DNA of 64,000 bases, taken from Actinostola sp. cb2023 (lineage: Eukaryota; Cnidaria; Anthozoa; Actiniaria; Actinostolidae). The DNA lies in assembly GCA_033675265.1 (NCBI GenBank), contig JAUJYZ010000995.1:1-64000 (forward strand). The letters run 5' to 3'. A program made the position numbers and the translations under genes. Below are positions 11,255 to 22,532 of the stretch, one piece after another (positions within the stretch are counted from its first letter, which is position 1; every line of letters starts with the position of its first letter). The notes under the pieces were generated by a model, which made no database searches, was not told where the DNA came from, and worked only from the letters and a program-made list of their open reading frames with translations.

Positions 11255-13878
11255 AGGCCTTGTTACACGGTGAAACTTTTTCGTGAAACTGTTTCGTGAA
11301 ACGGTGCGAGACAGGTTTCACAAAGAGTTTCACCGTGTAACATGGTCGTTTTCAGGAAACTTTTTCGGATTTGCGTTGCGAGACAGTTTCATGAAAAGTA
11401 GAACGAATTCGTGAAACTCGAAGCAAAAACGTTTCAACAAGGCCTTTTTCGTGAAACTTTTTCGTGAAACAGTGCGAGACACTCAAGTATGTTAAGGTAC
11501 CAGGGGACCTTCGTGACCACTGTTCACTGAAAGCCGCGTAGCACGCTAACCACTCGTCCAACATGTACAAAAGTATACATTTTCTTAAAGCTGAATAAAT
11601 GCAGATTCTAAATATGCTGGAGATTATTTCCTATTTTGTAAATATTTTTTGTTATTGCACATTTTAGAAAATTCGACCGGCCTTGTTCAAAGAGAATTGT
11701 GCACGCGGGAATTCAATCGATTTTTTAACGGAAAGTGCCATTGTAATGAGCACACTTTGTTCTAAAAAACCGTGTCTCCGATTTCCGATAAACGCTTTTG
11801 TTGAGGAGATATTTGCTGTCAAAGTTCAATAATGTGTTTTTAAGCGATTTACACATAAATCATCAAATAACTTTTAAACGAGGCAACATATCAAAAATCG
11901 GAGACACGGTTTTTTAGAACAAAGTGTGCTCATTACAATAGCACTTTTCGTTTAGAAATCGATTGAATTCCCGCGTGCACAATTCTCTTTGAACAAAGCC
12001 GGTCGAATTTTCTAAAATGTGCAATAACAAAATAATATTTACCAAATAGGAAATAATCTCCAGCAAATTTAGAATCTGCATTTATTCAGCTTTAAGAAAA
12101 TGTATACTTTTATACATGTTGGACGAGTGGTTAGCGCGCTACGCGGCTTTCAGTGAACAGTGGTCACGAAGGTCCCCTGGTACCTTAAGGCTTGGGTCAG
12201 CTGCTATATATTATGGAACAAAACTTTGATTTTTTTGTTGTTTCCTAAAACGTGTCAAAATGACTTGAAATTTGGACCATCAATAGAATTTGGGTAGATA
12301 AAGAGCCTTAACTCAAAACATTTGCATTAGGGGTGGTCACGTGACCAGTTAGAGAGATAAAAGCAATACACAATTATTTTAAGCCGTTGGTGGCGAGTTC
12401 AAGTGATAAATTCTAGCTAGTACCTTAAAGCTATTTCGTTGTAAGTGCTTTATAGATTGTCGTTCGGAATGGGTGACTTTCATTTCTTTTTAAGGAGATA
12501 TGGGGTAAAACAGATCACGTGACCAGATAATCAAAATCATTTTTATTCAAATTTTTCTTTAAAAACAAACAAGAGCCACCCATGCCACACAGAACGACAA
12601 TCTATAAAGCACTGGGAGAGAAATATATTTAAGGTATTTGTTAGAATTTCCTACTTGAACTCGCCACCAACGAGCTATTTTTCTGTTTTCCAAAGTAATG
12701 ACGTCATAGGTCACGTGATCATAAAAAAAAACTTTGCACTAAAAAGTTAAGGACCCGAAATCCAATGTATGCACTAGATTTCGTTTAAACGTTTGCTGAA
12801 ACTCGTTGTGAAATTCTGTTCACCAGCCTCCCTCGATATAATTATTTCTAGTGCCATGCGCTTTATCGAAACCGGTCAGGCGCGCGAAAATTTAAAACAT
12901 GGCGCGAGACGATAGAAGAAAACGTGCTCTTGCCGTTTTAATGATAGTAGAGGCCATGGAGGATGACGAAACTGAACCAGTTGTACAACAGTGAAAGCGT
13001 ATTAACTGGGTACGATCGTGGATAGGAAGGAGAGCGACGAGGGGAGTTTATCAGTCAACTGATAAAAGAGTTTAAGAGCTCGAAGATGAAGTAGCCTACA
13101 GAGATTTCTTTCGTATGAATGGACAGAAATTCAGGTTTATTGTGGACAATGTAGGAGAATCTCTTTTTTTTTATTTTTCACCTATTTTTCTCTCGAGCTC
13201 TCTTGATCCAGCTTCGGAAAGCTCGTCTTCTTCGCTGTCGATATTGCTACTCTCTTCCATGTCGTCCGCCATTTTCAATTTGACTATCGTACACAGACCG
13301 CTGAGCGCCCTGAGTTAATTTATGGACTTTCCAACATTGCCGGGTTTCATATCGTGAGAGACTGGATACGAACCCTAAATATTGTGATAATCAACACAAG
13401 ACCCACATAGCCCAGACTAGAGCACATCGAGTTAAGCAAAAACCCAAAGTTTGGTGTTAATCGGGTCAATATTGAACGACTTATGGCCATTCAAAAATGA
13501 TAGAATTTACAAAGAAATGTATGGAGCAGCGGACAGTTATCCGGCAATCCGGAAACTTTTTTGCTTCGAGTTTCACGAAAAAGTAGAACGAAGTTCTACT
13601 TTTCATGAAACTCTCTCGCAACGCAAATTAGAAAACGTTTCCTGAAAACGACCATGTTACACGGTGAAACTCTTGGTGAAACCTGTCTCGCATTGTTTCA
13701 TGCCCATGAAACAGTTTCACGAAAAAGTTTCACCGTGTAACAAGGCCTTTAAACCAGCTATTGCACCGTGTAACACACCTCGTGAAACTTGTTTCAGCAA
13801 ACATGTTACACGGTGAAACTGTCTCGCACCGTTTCACGAAAAAGTTTCACGAAAAAGTTTCACCGTGTAACAAGGCCT
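11255..13878 (+). mobile_element. Non-autonomous PIF/Harbinger-type DNA transposon, copy B
   Basis: 2624 bp, terminal inverted repeats AGGCCTTGTTACACGGTGAA, flanked by TTA on both sides (11252-11254 and 13879-13881). The transposase relic at 12899-13160 begins MARDDRRKRALAVL and continues past two stop codons into WVRSWIGRR and FFRMNGQKF, recognisable as the N-terminal part of a HARBI1-like transposase; no DDE catalytic domain is present. It carries the same nested foldbacks and the same doubled terminal repeat as copy A but in inverse orientation, so the family amplified after those insertions. Confidence 0.85.
11496..12184. mobile_element. TTAA-flanked 689-bp foldback nested in Harbinger copy B
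   Basis: Flanked by TTAA (11492-11495 and 12185-12188) with GGTACCAGGGGACC ends. It is the inverse counterpart of 5791-6479. Near each end a stretch GGACGAGTGGTTAGCGCGCT resembles the 5' half of a tRNA. Confidence 0.8.
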
Positions 13879-13928
13879 TTACAAGAACACACATTCCCCA
13901 ATGTCATTATAAATTATCGACAATATGG

Positions 13929-14021
13929 ATGTCTAGCTTAGTTGTATCGATGTTTTTAATCGTTGGTTATGTAGACTGCAAAACAGCCACTACGCAAAAC
14001 ACCCGCGCCGAGAAGCGTTGA
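13929..14021 (+). CDS. Small ORF with signal-peptide-like start, doubtful
   Basis: A 30-residue frame begins MSSLVVSMFLIVGYVDCKTA and ends in a basic AEKR just before the stop. The first ~17 residues look like a signal peptide. It lies 50 bp past Harbinger copy B. No donor site or family resemblance was found, so it may be chance. Not recognised. Confidence 0.2.
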   Translation: MSSLVVSMFLIVGYVDCKTATTQNTRAEKR

Positions 14022-14865
14022 AGTTCGATCGCGTCGCTGATCGGGCCGCTGTAAATAATGAGGCGAGACGAAATAAAGCAGGTATCGGTACATGTATGTT
14101 TTGCAGTCTCTTTATGACAGCTAAATGAGACTGTTCATACCTCACAATTTGAGAAAAATATCCAACATTTGACATTAAAATATTTTTTTATAAAGTTGGA
14201 GGGGGAACTTTATGAATGAATGAATGAATAAACTTTATTTACAGAGGGTAAGACACACAACAGTTACCATTAAAATAACTGTACTGATAACTCAGTGGCC
14301 CTCCAACTCAGTGGGCCTCCTTTAGCGTTTGCAAAATAGCTTGCGACTCTTATCATGCGTACTGATTTTTAAGATCAGTCAACTGGTTTCTTTCTAGCTG
14401 GTGCAAACAGCCTATATGATCTGAAAGAACATTTCTGGAAAGTTTCGATGGCATAGGATAAAATCTCAAAAAGGTATCGGTGTTCACTTCTCAACATTGT
14501 AGTAGGGGGAAGGGGTTTGGCAGTTGTTTGATAAATCTTTGAAGCGGAACGTCACATTTGTGAAATATAGTTATGAAAAAACCTATTTGTGTCAACTATT
14601 TTGCATACGACTGTAGCCTATATGTAGTTACGACGGTTTGTTTCGTTATCCATTATATTTTCCTTCTTCAATAATTCGTTTTAAATTTGAACATGACCCT
14701 AGAAGTTCCAGAGTGTCATCAGTGAATCTAGTGCAATAGAGTGCAAACACCAAAACCGTGAAACAGTACAAACTATTTAGTGCTAAATAGCACCAATGGA
14801 ACAATAGAAAACAAAAGACATTGCACATGGTTTTAGTATTTGCACTCTAGTCTATTCGAACCAGT
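14022..14865. other. Non-coding stretch
   Basis: Contains a short (GAAT)n run at 14212-14228. Nothing else recognisable was seen. Confidence 0.5.
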
Positions 14866-15071
14866 AATAGACCTCTTTAGCTTCGTATGTAAATTGCCCA
14901 TTTCAAACCATGTGATGTAAACATGGTGTTCTCTGGAGAATTAGTCCTTTCAATATGAACGAATAAATTTCAGAAATACATGTATATAGGAACAATTCTC
15001 CAGAGAATATCATGTTTATATCCCATGGTTTGAAATGGACAAATTACATACAAGCTATAAAGAGGTCTATT
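14866..15071. mobile_element. Foldback MITE
   Basis: The left arm AATAGACCTCTTTAGCTTCG at 14866 pairs with its near-complement ending at 15071. The arms share CCATTTCAAACCATG and TTCTCTGGAGAATT in inverted order around a ~30-base loop. It ends about 70 bp beyond the stop codon of the 121-residue gene, on that gene's 3' side. Confidence 0.85.
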
Positions 15072-15139
15072 TGGCCGCCATTCATTTATAAATACATTCA
15101 GTAATATTAGCTGTGAAGAGAATAGTCGCCTGCAACTGT

Positions 15140-16390
15140 CTAAATATTGCCTTTGTCAATCGCTTCTGAAATTTTTCCCTCGAGACTACTGGACACCACA
15201 TCCTCAGGAGCTGAACGCAGTAGCAACTGCTGCAGGTCCTTGGTCTCTGGTCCAATTACTAATTCCAAGTTGGTGGTTGAATTCTTTCGCACGAGAAATC
15301 CCTTGTAGCCCAACTTTGCTGGTAGGTCTTCACGTCGGTGCAGCAAATTGTTCGCCTTTGCTTTGTCTAAAAGATCCACTACTGTGGTATAATGTTGATC
15401 GCCGGGCTTCACGAGCCACTTGGGATCACGACGACCAGAAAAGTAACACACAGTCACATGCAGGCCGTCTAAGGAAAAATACCAGCATAACAAACTTACA
15501 AGTGGAGAAAGAACATTTGTGATTGAGGTAGGACTCCCGGGGTTGGACCCCTACTCGCAACTGTCTCTTGGGTTACCTGTGGCATTTCCCAGTCATCACA
15601 CCCTGCAGACCTCCTCTGTTTTGATTTACTTTGATCATCTCACTTTGATCGATCAAATCGTCAAAAACTGACTTTTGAAAAGCATTGAATGAATAAAATA
15701 TTTAAAAACAACAGGACACCCGCAGAGGCGAATCATTTTGAAGAGCAAACAACTCGGACAATAATAACATAAATGTCTTTAGAAATGATTACTAACTAAC
15801 TAACTAACTAATTAACTAAATTAACCACTGTAGCTAAGGTATATTTTGAGGTTGTAACGAGGACAGTTGGATGTAGAGCAAGATGGAACGTGATTTACAG
15901 CGTGACAAGTCAGTCGTGACAAGACATTATGATTGAATTATAATAGTGAGTTGTTGTGCATGTCGTAATAAACGCGAAATGCCACAAAAATGTCCCTTGC
16001 AGTTTACATTTCTTTGCCTTTCAAATATAACATGAATTGGACGTCGAGGAATCTAATTAATTGTCATGGTACGAACATTTATACTACTGAATGTCTCATG
16101 TACTACTTACTGAAGTTTGCATCGATGATGAATCGGAAATAATTCAATTTGTTTTGGCAGAACTTCACTATGCTACGAGGACTTTCATATCTCAAAGCCG
16201 TTTCGAATCCCTTATTTACAAGTACAGCATACTGATAAGTAATTAAGCTTATGTATTATGATTTATAAACTGTGAACGAAAACATCTTCAAAATGACAAG
16301 CTACAAATGCTTGACCAACTTGAGAAGAAGCTTCGTCTGAAAGTGAAACTTACCGGATGAATTTCTAGCAGCACTACCGTCTGAACTCAT
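15140..16390 (-). CDS. Two-exon gene, 121-residue conserved-looking protein of unknown function
   Basis: Exon 1 is 16354-16390 (ATG; MSSDGSAARNSS) and exon 2 is 15140-15468. The donor is G|GTAAGT and the acceptor TTCCTTAG|AC; phase 1 joins cleanly and gives 366 coding bases including the stop. The protein has a short Ser-rich start, then HVTVCYFSGRRDPKW (residues 16-30), a helical middle, and LGYKGFLVRK (65-74), followed by an acidic/polar C-terminal half. The SGRxxPxW...LGYxGF pairing looks like a small conserved domain, but I cannot name it. No membrane segment or signal peptide is visible. Its 885-bp intron has no recognised insert. The clean splice and intact frame argue that it is a live gene. 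Confidence 0.7.
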
Positions 16391-16590
16391 TCTTTAGGAT
16401 ATAATCAATAATATATTTGTATGAAACGACGAACATGTGAATTCTTCTAACATTTACATCCCATGATCGAAGAAGATTGTGTGACATAAATACTAAGGTC
16501 GATATGCATTGTGGTCTAGTTTGTAAGCTCGAGGAGGATTGTGGGTGTTACAATGTAAAGGCCTGACGTCATATTTTCGTAGACGACCAA

Positions 16591-16976
16591 GCACAGGTAG
16601 CCCAAGCTCACCATTTGAAGCTTTCAGACAGAGATTATGCAGTGTAAATTTATTAAAAATCGAAAATACGATAAATTGTTTTTCAATTGGCTGTATTTGT
16701 TGTTTGTGAGTTTATTTAACTTTGGGGAAAATTTGGTGTCGCTACGATTAAAATTAAGCGAGTTATAGCCGTTTGAATTTTACACTTAGTGGTAAACTCA
16801 ATTTTAATCGTAGCGACACCAAATTTTCCCCAAAGTTAAATAAACTATTTAAAAAATCAAAACAAATACAGACAATTTAAAAACGATTTTTCGTATTTTC
16901 GATTTTTAATAAATTTACACTGCATACTGATCTCTGTATATAGCTTCAATGGCGAGCTTGGGCTACCTAGCTGTGC
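16591..16976. mobile_element. Foldback MITE with long inverted arms
   Basis: The arms run from GCACAGGTAGCCCAAGCTC at 16591 inward to TTGGTGTCGCTACGATTAAA and back out to GAGCTTGGGCTACCTAGCTG. Pairing is close to complete except for a ~40-base loop. Non-coding. Confidence 0.85.
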
Positions 16977-17689
16977 TACTACACCATTGCCTTCTGTAGG
17001 TAGCTCGCGCATTAATCGTTTTTTCTCTGGATGTAGACGAAGATTATCCAGAAGAGTGTGCTTTGGATGTGTACAAGACCAGCCAGAACTATACAATGAA
17101 CGATTCCCCAACGGACACAAATATGACGTTTTCCACGTGCCTACATCGCTTGTCTGAGTGCCGAGCTAGCAAAATAAATATTGCCATATTAATTAATACA
17201 TTTGGTCTCGACTATGCTAAAAACATTAAAGTCAAGATACTATGTGGTTATGATTGTTAGTGATGCAGTCGTATACACCTATTTCAAAAAACAATATTTC
17301 CACCATATGAACATCGGTATATCATTACCTAGTAATGATAAGTTGTCCTCTATGTCATGAGATTACGACTGAGGTCAAATAACCTGCCTCAGACTGTTAG
17401 AAAGCAATATGATATCAGTTAACAATTACCTATCATCACTTACTGGTAATGATATACCAATTGTTTTACCCTCAGAACACATACAAGAGACGCGTTGGGA
17501 CAAAAATGGAGCTTTATTGTTCTGCCTGTGCAGTGGTAATGCTTCACGTACAATAAAACTCCAACGCCAAACCCAAGCGGATGTTGTAAGTGGGGGGTTA
17601 GAGGATAAAACAAATGGATGTATTAAAGAACAATAACTAATTGGTAATTTTAAAAAGAACGATTACAGGTTGTTTACTGTAGCCTAAGT
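16977..17689. other. Non-coding stretch, small inverted repeats
   Basis: Short inverted words (ATATCATTACC/GGTAATGATAT) lie around 17310-17460. No exon was recognised. Confidence 0.45.
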
Positions 17690-18660
17690 CTAAAGCATAT
17701 GAATTTTGTGCGCCATTTTCTGTGAAGCTCTGTGTTTTTGAGCATCTGTCAACTCTAGATAGCCCTGATAAGCGTTGCTGCGCCAGTCGCCTTGCATTTT
17801 GATAAACTCCGCGGGTAGTCCGCAATCAAAAGCGAAAGTCGCGCCTCCCCGTCTAAAACTATGTGGGGAAAAAACACTGGGATCGTGACCTATAATTGAT
17901 ATCAACTGCTTAAGAAAACTACAAAACATTGAATACGTAATAGGGTGCGATGACCCGGGAGCGCTTAATACTGAAAAAAGTGGTTGATGTGGAGCTATTT
18001 TGTTTAATAGCAAATGGTTGCGTAAGGCCGAAATCGGGCACAAGCGAGAACCTGAGATGCTTGGAATAGGTATGCAGAGCTTGCGTTGCTTAAATTGGAT
18101 AGTCTTAGTTTCTCTAATAGCCAGACTCGCTCCGTGTTCCGTGAATGTTAAATCGGAGCCTAAAAGGACCTTAGTAGAGTTGGAAGCGTCGCTAAAGACT
18201 AAATTTGATTTCCGCAAAAACGAAAAGAAAGCTACCAAAAAAAGCGACCACATCGCGGCATGTAGCGGGCTGGTCAGCTTTAAGCATGCCGACATTTGGT
18301 GTAACATCTGGGGCGTAATAGCCTGTTTCCGGTTAACAAAATTACTCGCATAGCGCTTAAGACCTTTCAAAGTTAAAGCGAAAAGAAAGTTAGTGTCCCA
18401 CCCCAGGGTGAAACCGTGTAATTGATGAAAATGTTTCAACTTGCGATATGATTTTGGATTGTGCCGTATTTGCGGCCGTAATAGGCTAAAAAAGCTACGT
18501 AACGAGAAGCAACCAGCGGTTGTATTGGGAAAACAACATAGTGTTGTGTATTACAAAACTTGAGATATGATTTAAGATGAGACCGCCGATTGGCATGTGT
18601 GGACTCGGCGGAAGCCAGATGGATAAGCTGTGTACACAAATCATCCAGGATCGGCTCCAT
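17690..18660 (-). pseudogene. DIRS-type tyrosine recombinase, frameshifted
   Basis: Two minus-strand frames meet at 18436-18439: 18436-18660 (N-terminal SAM-like part, with SYLKFCNTQHYVVFPIQP) and 17690-18439 (catalytic part). In the 249-residue catalytic part the tyrosine recombinase set is visible: R76 in FLRKSNL, H193 and R196 in SPHSFRRGGATFA, W219 in GDWRSNAYQGYLE and a tyrosine there (Y224 or Y227). The two parts are separated by a one-base deletion at the junction, which breaks the gene. It lies just downstream of the RNase H piece, the gene order of DIRS/Ngaro-like retroelements. Confidence 0.85.
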
Positions 18661-18716
18661 CCCACCTAAAATATAATGAATAATGAAATATATAAAGTAG
18701 CTAACTAATGGTATAA

Positions 18717-19493
18717 TTATTCTACCTGAAACTTGAGCATTGATGCTGGAACTGATACAAAACTATACTGTATATCTAGTTTAGCACACTCGGAATAAAA
18801 AATGTCTTGATATTTAGCGCTCATGTGCCATCTGCTCAGTGCGTCCGCAAGTGAATTGTGCACGCCCGGAATAAATGATGCTCTGAGTTCAAAGACGTGT
18901 AAGGCCGCGGTAAACCAAAGCTGACGAAGACAGCGCTGCATGAAACTGTCTCTTGAGGATCCAGAATTGATTGCAGTCACGGCAGCCTGATTATCGCATG
19001 AGACTATAACACGTCTATGTGCAAGGACAGAAGACCAAGTTCGTGCGGCGACCACGACGACGAAGAGCTCTAAAGCTGAAATATGCCCGGCGTCATTGAT
19101 AATGTCTGGTGGGAGATCGAATGACAAACACTGGTTGAGACATGTGGCTCCGCCGCCTTGTAAACACGAGTCGGTTGTAAAATGAAAGTCGTCGTAGTTC
19201 CAAGTTGAAGATTTTATAATGGTAGTACCGTTAAATTGCGGGAGAAAAGTTAACCACCAGGCGATATCCGATATTAGTGATTGCGTTACTGCTGTGGTGC
19301 GTTGACGTGACGGAAAGGCTCGCAGATTATTTAATAGACGTGACATGAAAATGCGACCTGCTGGGACGCAAGCTGTCGCGAACGATAACTTCCCAATTAA
19401 GGATTGTAGTTCTTTAAGACGATAGGATTTCTTGTCCTTCCATGTAAATAACTCTTGTAGTAAGTCGTTGATTCGTAAATTTCGAATCGACAT
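18717..19493 (-). mobile_element. DIRS-type RT thumb plus RNase H fragment
   Basis: The 258-residue frame opens with the RT C-terminal region (KELQSLIGKL, PAGRIFMSRLLN, residues 27-55). The RNase H domain carries its acidic residues: D108 in FHFTTDS, E142 in ISALELF, D167 in VSCDNQAAV and D217 in HNSLADALSR. The RT palm with its YxDD motif is not found upstream on this strand, so the element is 5'-truncated. Between this frame and the recombinase, a CAG|GTAGAA ... TTTTAG|GTGG pair looks like a 60-bp intron but would not join in frame. Confidence 0.85.
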
Positions 19494-20602
19494 GCGCAGT
19501 TGAACGCGACACTTAGAAAAAATTGACCTCGATTACATTACAATAAATGTATGGAGTCAAAATACTTATATCTCAATATTCCCCTTTAAATTAAAATTGA
19601 ACATTTACTTTGCCTCCATTTTAACGAACGTAGTTTCTAGCTTTAGTTTAACGGTAATTACAACATCTTACCTCCAATACTCGGCTCGGTTTTTACGTTT
19701 CTTCAATCGTTGAATTATAAGTACCCCATTATAGAGAAACATATGGCGGATGCCTCAACTACAAAGAGTTCTGGCCCCTGGTGTTTGCCTGTCCTTGCAC
19801 TGATACACTTACTTTGCCTCTGGTTCGAAAGACGAAGAACTAACTTAGAATTTCAGCTGGTTTCCAATAGATCCTACAACAATTTCGGCTCGGTTTTGGA
19901 CATGTAGTTTGTGCAATATCAAGGCTCGGTGCCATGCTTATATTGGAATCCATTATGGCCGATAAGCTCTAAAAAGTGCCTTTTTCTGTGCCATTTCTTG
20001 CTTCCACGTCGATCGACGCCATGTTTACATATATTTCAGTCAGGCGTTCCTTTTTTGCACGAAAATAGACTAGAAACTAGCTGAAATTTCGCGCGAAAAA
20101 GCTAGGTATTCCAAGCTTTACACTACATGTTTTATTATGTCTTCTTTACAAAAAGCGTGTACTTTTCCTTACCGAAAGTCTAAATTCAAGTATTAGCTTA
20201 AGGGAACAACACAAGAACGAAGAATGAAGTAGCTTTTTGGCTTCAATTAAAGTTATTTTTTCTTAAGTCAAATCGTCATCGATCAGAAATATCTTATATT
20301 TATTTTTTGAATCCTGTTATTACAGGCAAATCATTTCAGTTATATATACCGTGGTAGCATAACGCATTGCCTTTACGACCAATCAGATACGCTATAAGAC
20401 AATACTTTTGATTGGCAGCCAATTCGTTATGGTTGACTGCAAGTTATTTATCACATTAAGCTCCACCCACTTTGATTCGAAATTTCTGGCGATGCTATTG
20501 CCAGAATTCGAAGTTTCAAAGGGGAGTATACTTGTAATGATATAGCGACCGGGCCTCTGCAGCGGACTGCCGACACCCGAGCCCACTCCTTCAGCATTGA
20601 AC
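19494..20602. other. Non-coding stretch upstream of the DIRS fragment
   Basis: AT-rich, with scattered short frames. No RT palm, terminal repeat or exon was recognised. Confidence 0.45.
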
Positions 20603-21085
20603 TACCGTAAAGTTCCGAAAGTAGCGAGGGCGTTACTTTCGGATTTAGCATCCTTAGGTAACTGTTACTTTCGGGGGGTCGCTACTTTTGGGTGGTCGCT
20701 ACTTTCGGGGTACTAAAATCGTTAACTTTTAGGAGCCATACCGTGTACCTTAAACGACATCATGTACGGTATTTTAACTGAAACAACGAATATTCACAGG
20801 ATCTAGAACGTATTATATTATGATTATAGCTTTTGTTACATTTGTTTATGTGTAGCAGTAAATGTTCTGGCTCTTTACGTGCTGTTTACTAGTGCTGTTC
20901 GCCATCTAATCTAATCATCGCTCTAGAGGAGGACCGCTACTTTCGGAGGGATCGCTACTTTCGGGGGATCGTTACTTTCGGGATTTGTTAGCAAGCATCA
21001 TTTTTTACTGTTACTTTCGGGGGGTCGCTACTTTCGGGGGGTCGCGGATACTTTCGGGGGTCGCTATTTTCGGAACTTTACGGTA
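20603..21085. mobile_element. Terminal-inverted-repeat element with GTCGCTACTTTCGGGG clusters
   Basis: The ends TACCGTAAAGTTCCGAAAGT and CGGAACTTTACGGTA are inverted. Inside, each flank carries three to six iterations of the 16-base word GTCGCTACTTTCGGGG or GTTACTTTCGGGG. Iterated subterminal words of this kind resemble transposase-binding sites. No coding capacity. Confidence 0.8.
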
Positions 21086-21599
21086 CATTGTCAAATGTAC
21101 TTCGAATAACTTATTCAATGAAGTACGAATTCAAACTGGTTGGGGTGCATACGATTATATATTGCACAAGAAATTAAACAGTGCTGTAAAGCGCACTTGA
21201 TTGAACAAGCACTTCTCACTGTAATCCTAAGGTGTCATTATGTCGGCTTAGTATTCGACACTTTGTGCGTAATGTCTGTCAACGTGTCTTGTTGTACTGC
21301 TGTTGTCTTTTCAACGTGAGACAAGTCTTTTACAACATGTCTATTCGGTTGACTTCAAGCAAGCTTTGTCTTCGGGACTACAAGCTATTATCCATTTAGC
21401 ATTCTTGATGGGCGTAGGCTGAAGACATTTTGACTTTGGGTTCAGTTGAATTCGAAGTGGAAGATAAGCAGCGGTAACAACTCCTTGTCTGATAAACAAA
21501 CCAAGCAATATTACAGTAGCTGTTGTCACAAATATTTTGTTTATTGGCGTGCTTTCTTTATTGTCTACCTGTCTGTCTGTCCCTCTCGCGCAGCTAACG

Positions 21600-21655
21600 T
21601 TATTTTGACTTTCACTGAAGAAGGCTAAAGAACTAGCCGAAACGTCTGTCAACTT
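21600..21655 (+). ncRNA. Hammerhead-like core motif (possible ribozyme relic)
   Basis: CTGAAGA (21615-21621) fits the CUGANGA box, AGGCT/AGCC can form stem II around an 8-base loop, and GAAAC follows at 21639. Outer words TTGAC and GTCAA can pair around the core. A full three-stem fold with a cleavage site was not confirmed. Such cores are known in Penelope-like elements and retrozymes. It sits in the last intron of capA-like gene 2, antisense to it, in an insert missing from gene 1. Confidence 0.3.
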
Positions 21656-22408
21656 TAATTTAAGTCAGAGACAAAAACTTTTGTAATTATGCCTCCCTGT
21701 CTGTTTGGGTCTGTATTTTGTAATTCCTTTGTCTGTCTGTTTGTTTGTTTCTTTATTTCATTTTTATCTTTTAATAGATGCCTCTTTAGCAATCTGGGTG
21801 CCTTGCTAAATTAAGATGTGCCTATGCCACTCTGTCCTGTATAAATTTGCCTTTCTGTATTTTGATAGCCTGTCAATGGAAAATAAATATATTGGAACTA
21901 ATAGTCAGTCTTCTTTGCCTGGACTGAGTGTCTGAATGTTATCAGGATTAGCTTTGTCTGTTAATAGAGCTTAAACCTACTTATTCAGCTGAACGCGAAA
22001 AATACGCGATTGCAGAGAATCCTCTTCTAACCCTGACGTTGCCATGTATTCTTCAAATTTCTTCATTGTATCTTTGGTAGGTTTTCCATTGCGATTTAAT
22101 AGCTATGATAAAGACGAATGACATCAGTTGGCTGTGTGTGTGTGGAGAAAGCTTGATTGAGTATATGTTCAATCTGTTATGTAGGGGAAATACATGATGG
22201 AAGTGGTTGGGGTTATCATTGTACGTAGAGTTTGGCGAAAGGCATGAATAATGAAGTAGGAATTAAGGGTTGAACCATGCGTTAATTATTTAAAACGGAA
22301 ATGTATCAGAAATTTACAAACGGAAACGCAACTTAGTAGGATGGTTTAAGCATATTTTCGGTGGAAATTCGATGACTTTTGCTATTTCTCAAGTCTTTGA
22401 AAATACTA

Positions 22409-22532
22409 CGTCTCCTCCTCTCCCTTCTCCTCCTCTCCCTTCTCCTCCTCTCCCTTCTCCTCCTCTCCCTTCTCCTCCTCTCCCTTCTCCTCCTCTCCCT
22501 TCTCCTCCTCTCCCTTCTCCTCCTCTCCCCTC
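22409..22532. repeat. 15-bp minisatellite TCTCCTCCTCTCCCT
   Basis: About eight clean copies of TCTCCTCCTCTCCCT, polypyrimidine on the forward strand. It lies in the intron of capA-like gene 2 that corresponds to the one in gene 1 carrying the unrelated 12-bp minisatellite. Confidence 0.95.

Noticed and set aside
4331..13645. Twin 64- and 72-codon frames in the Harbinger copies
   Set aside because: They lie in the terminal-repeat regions rich in GTGAAAC words and show no protein character.
18661..18716. A 60-bp spliceosomal intron between RNase H and recombinase
   Set aside because: Donor and acceptor look good, but joining them shifts the recombinase frame by one, and the recombinase is already broken.
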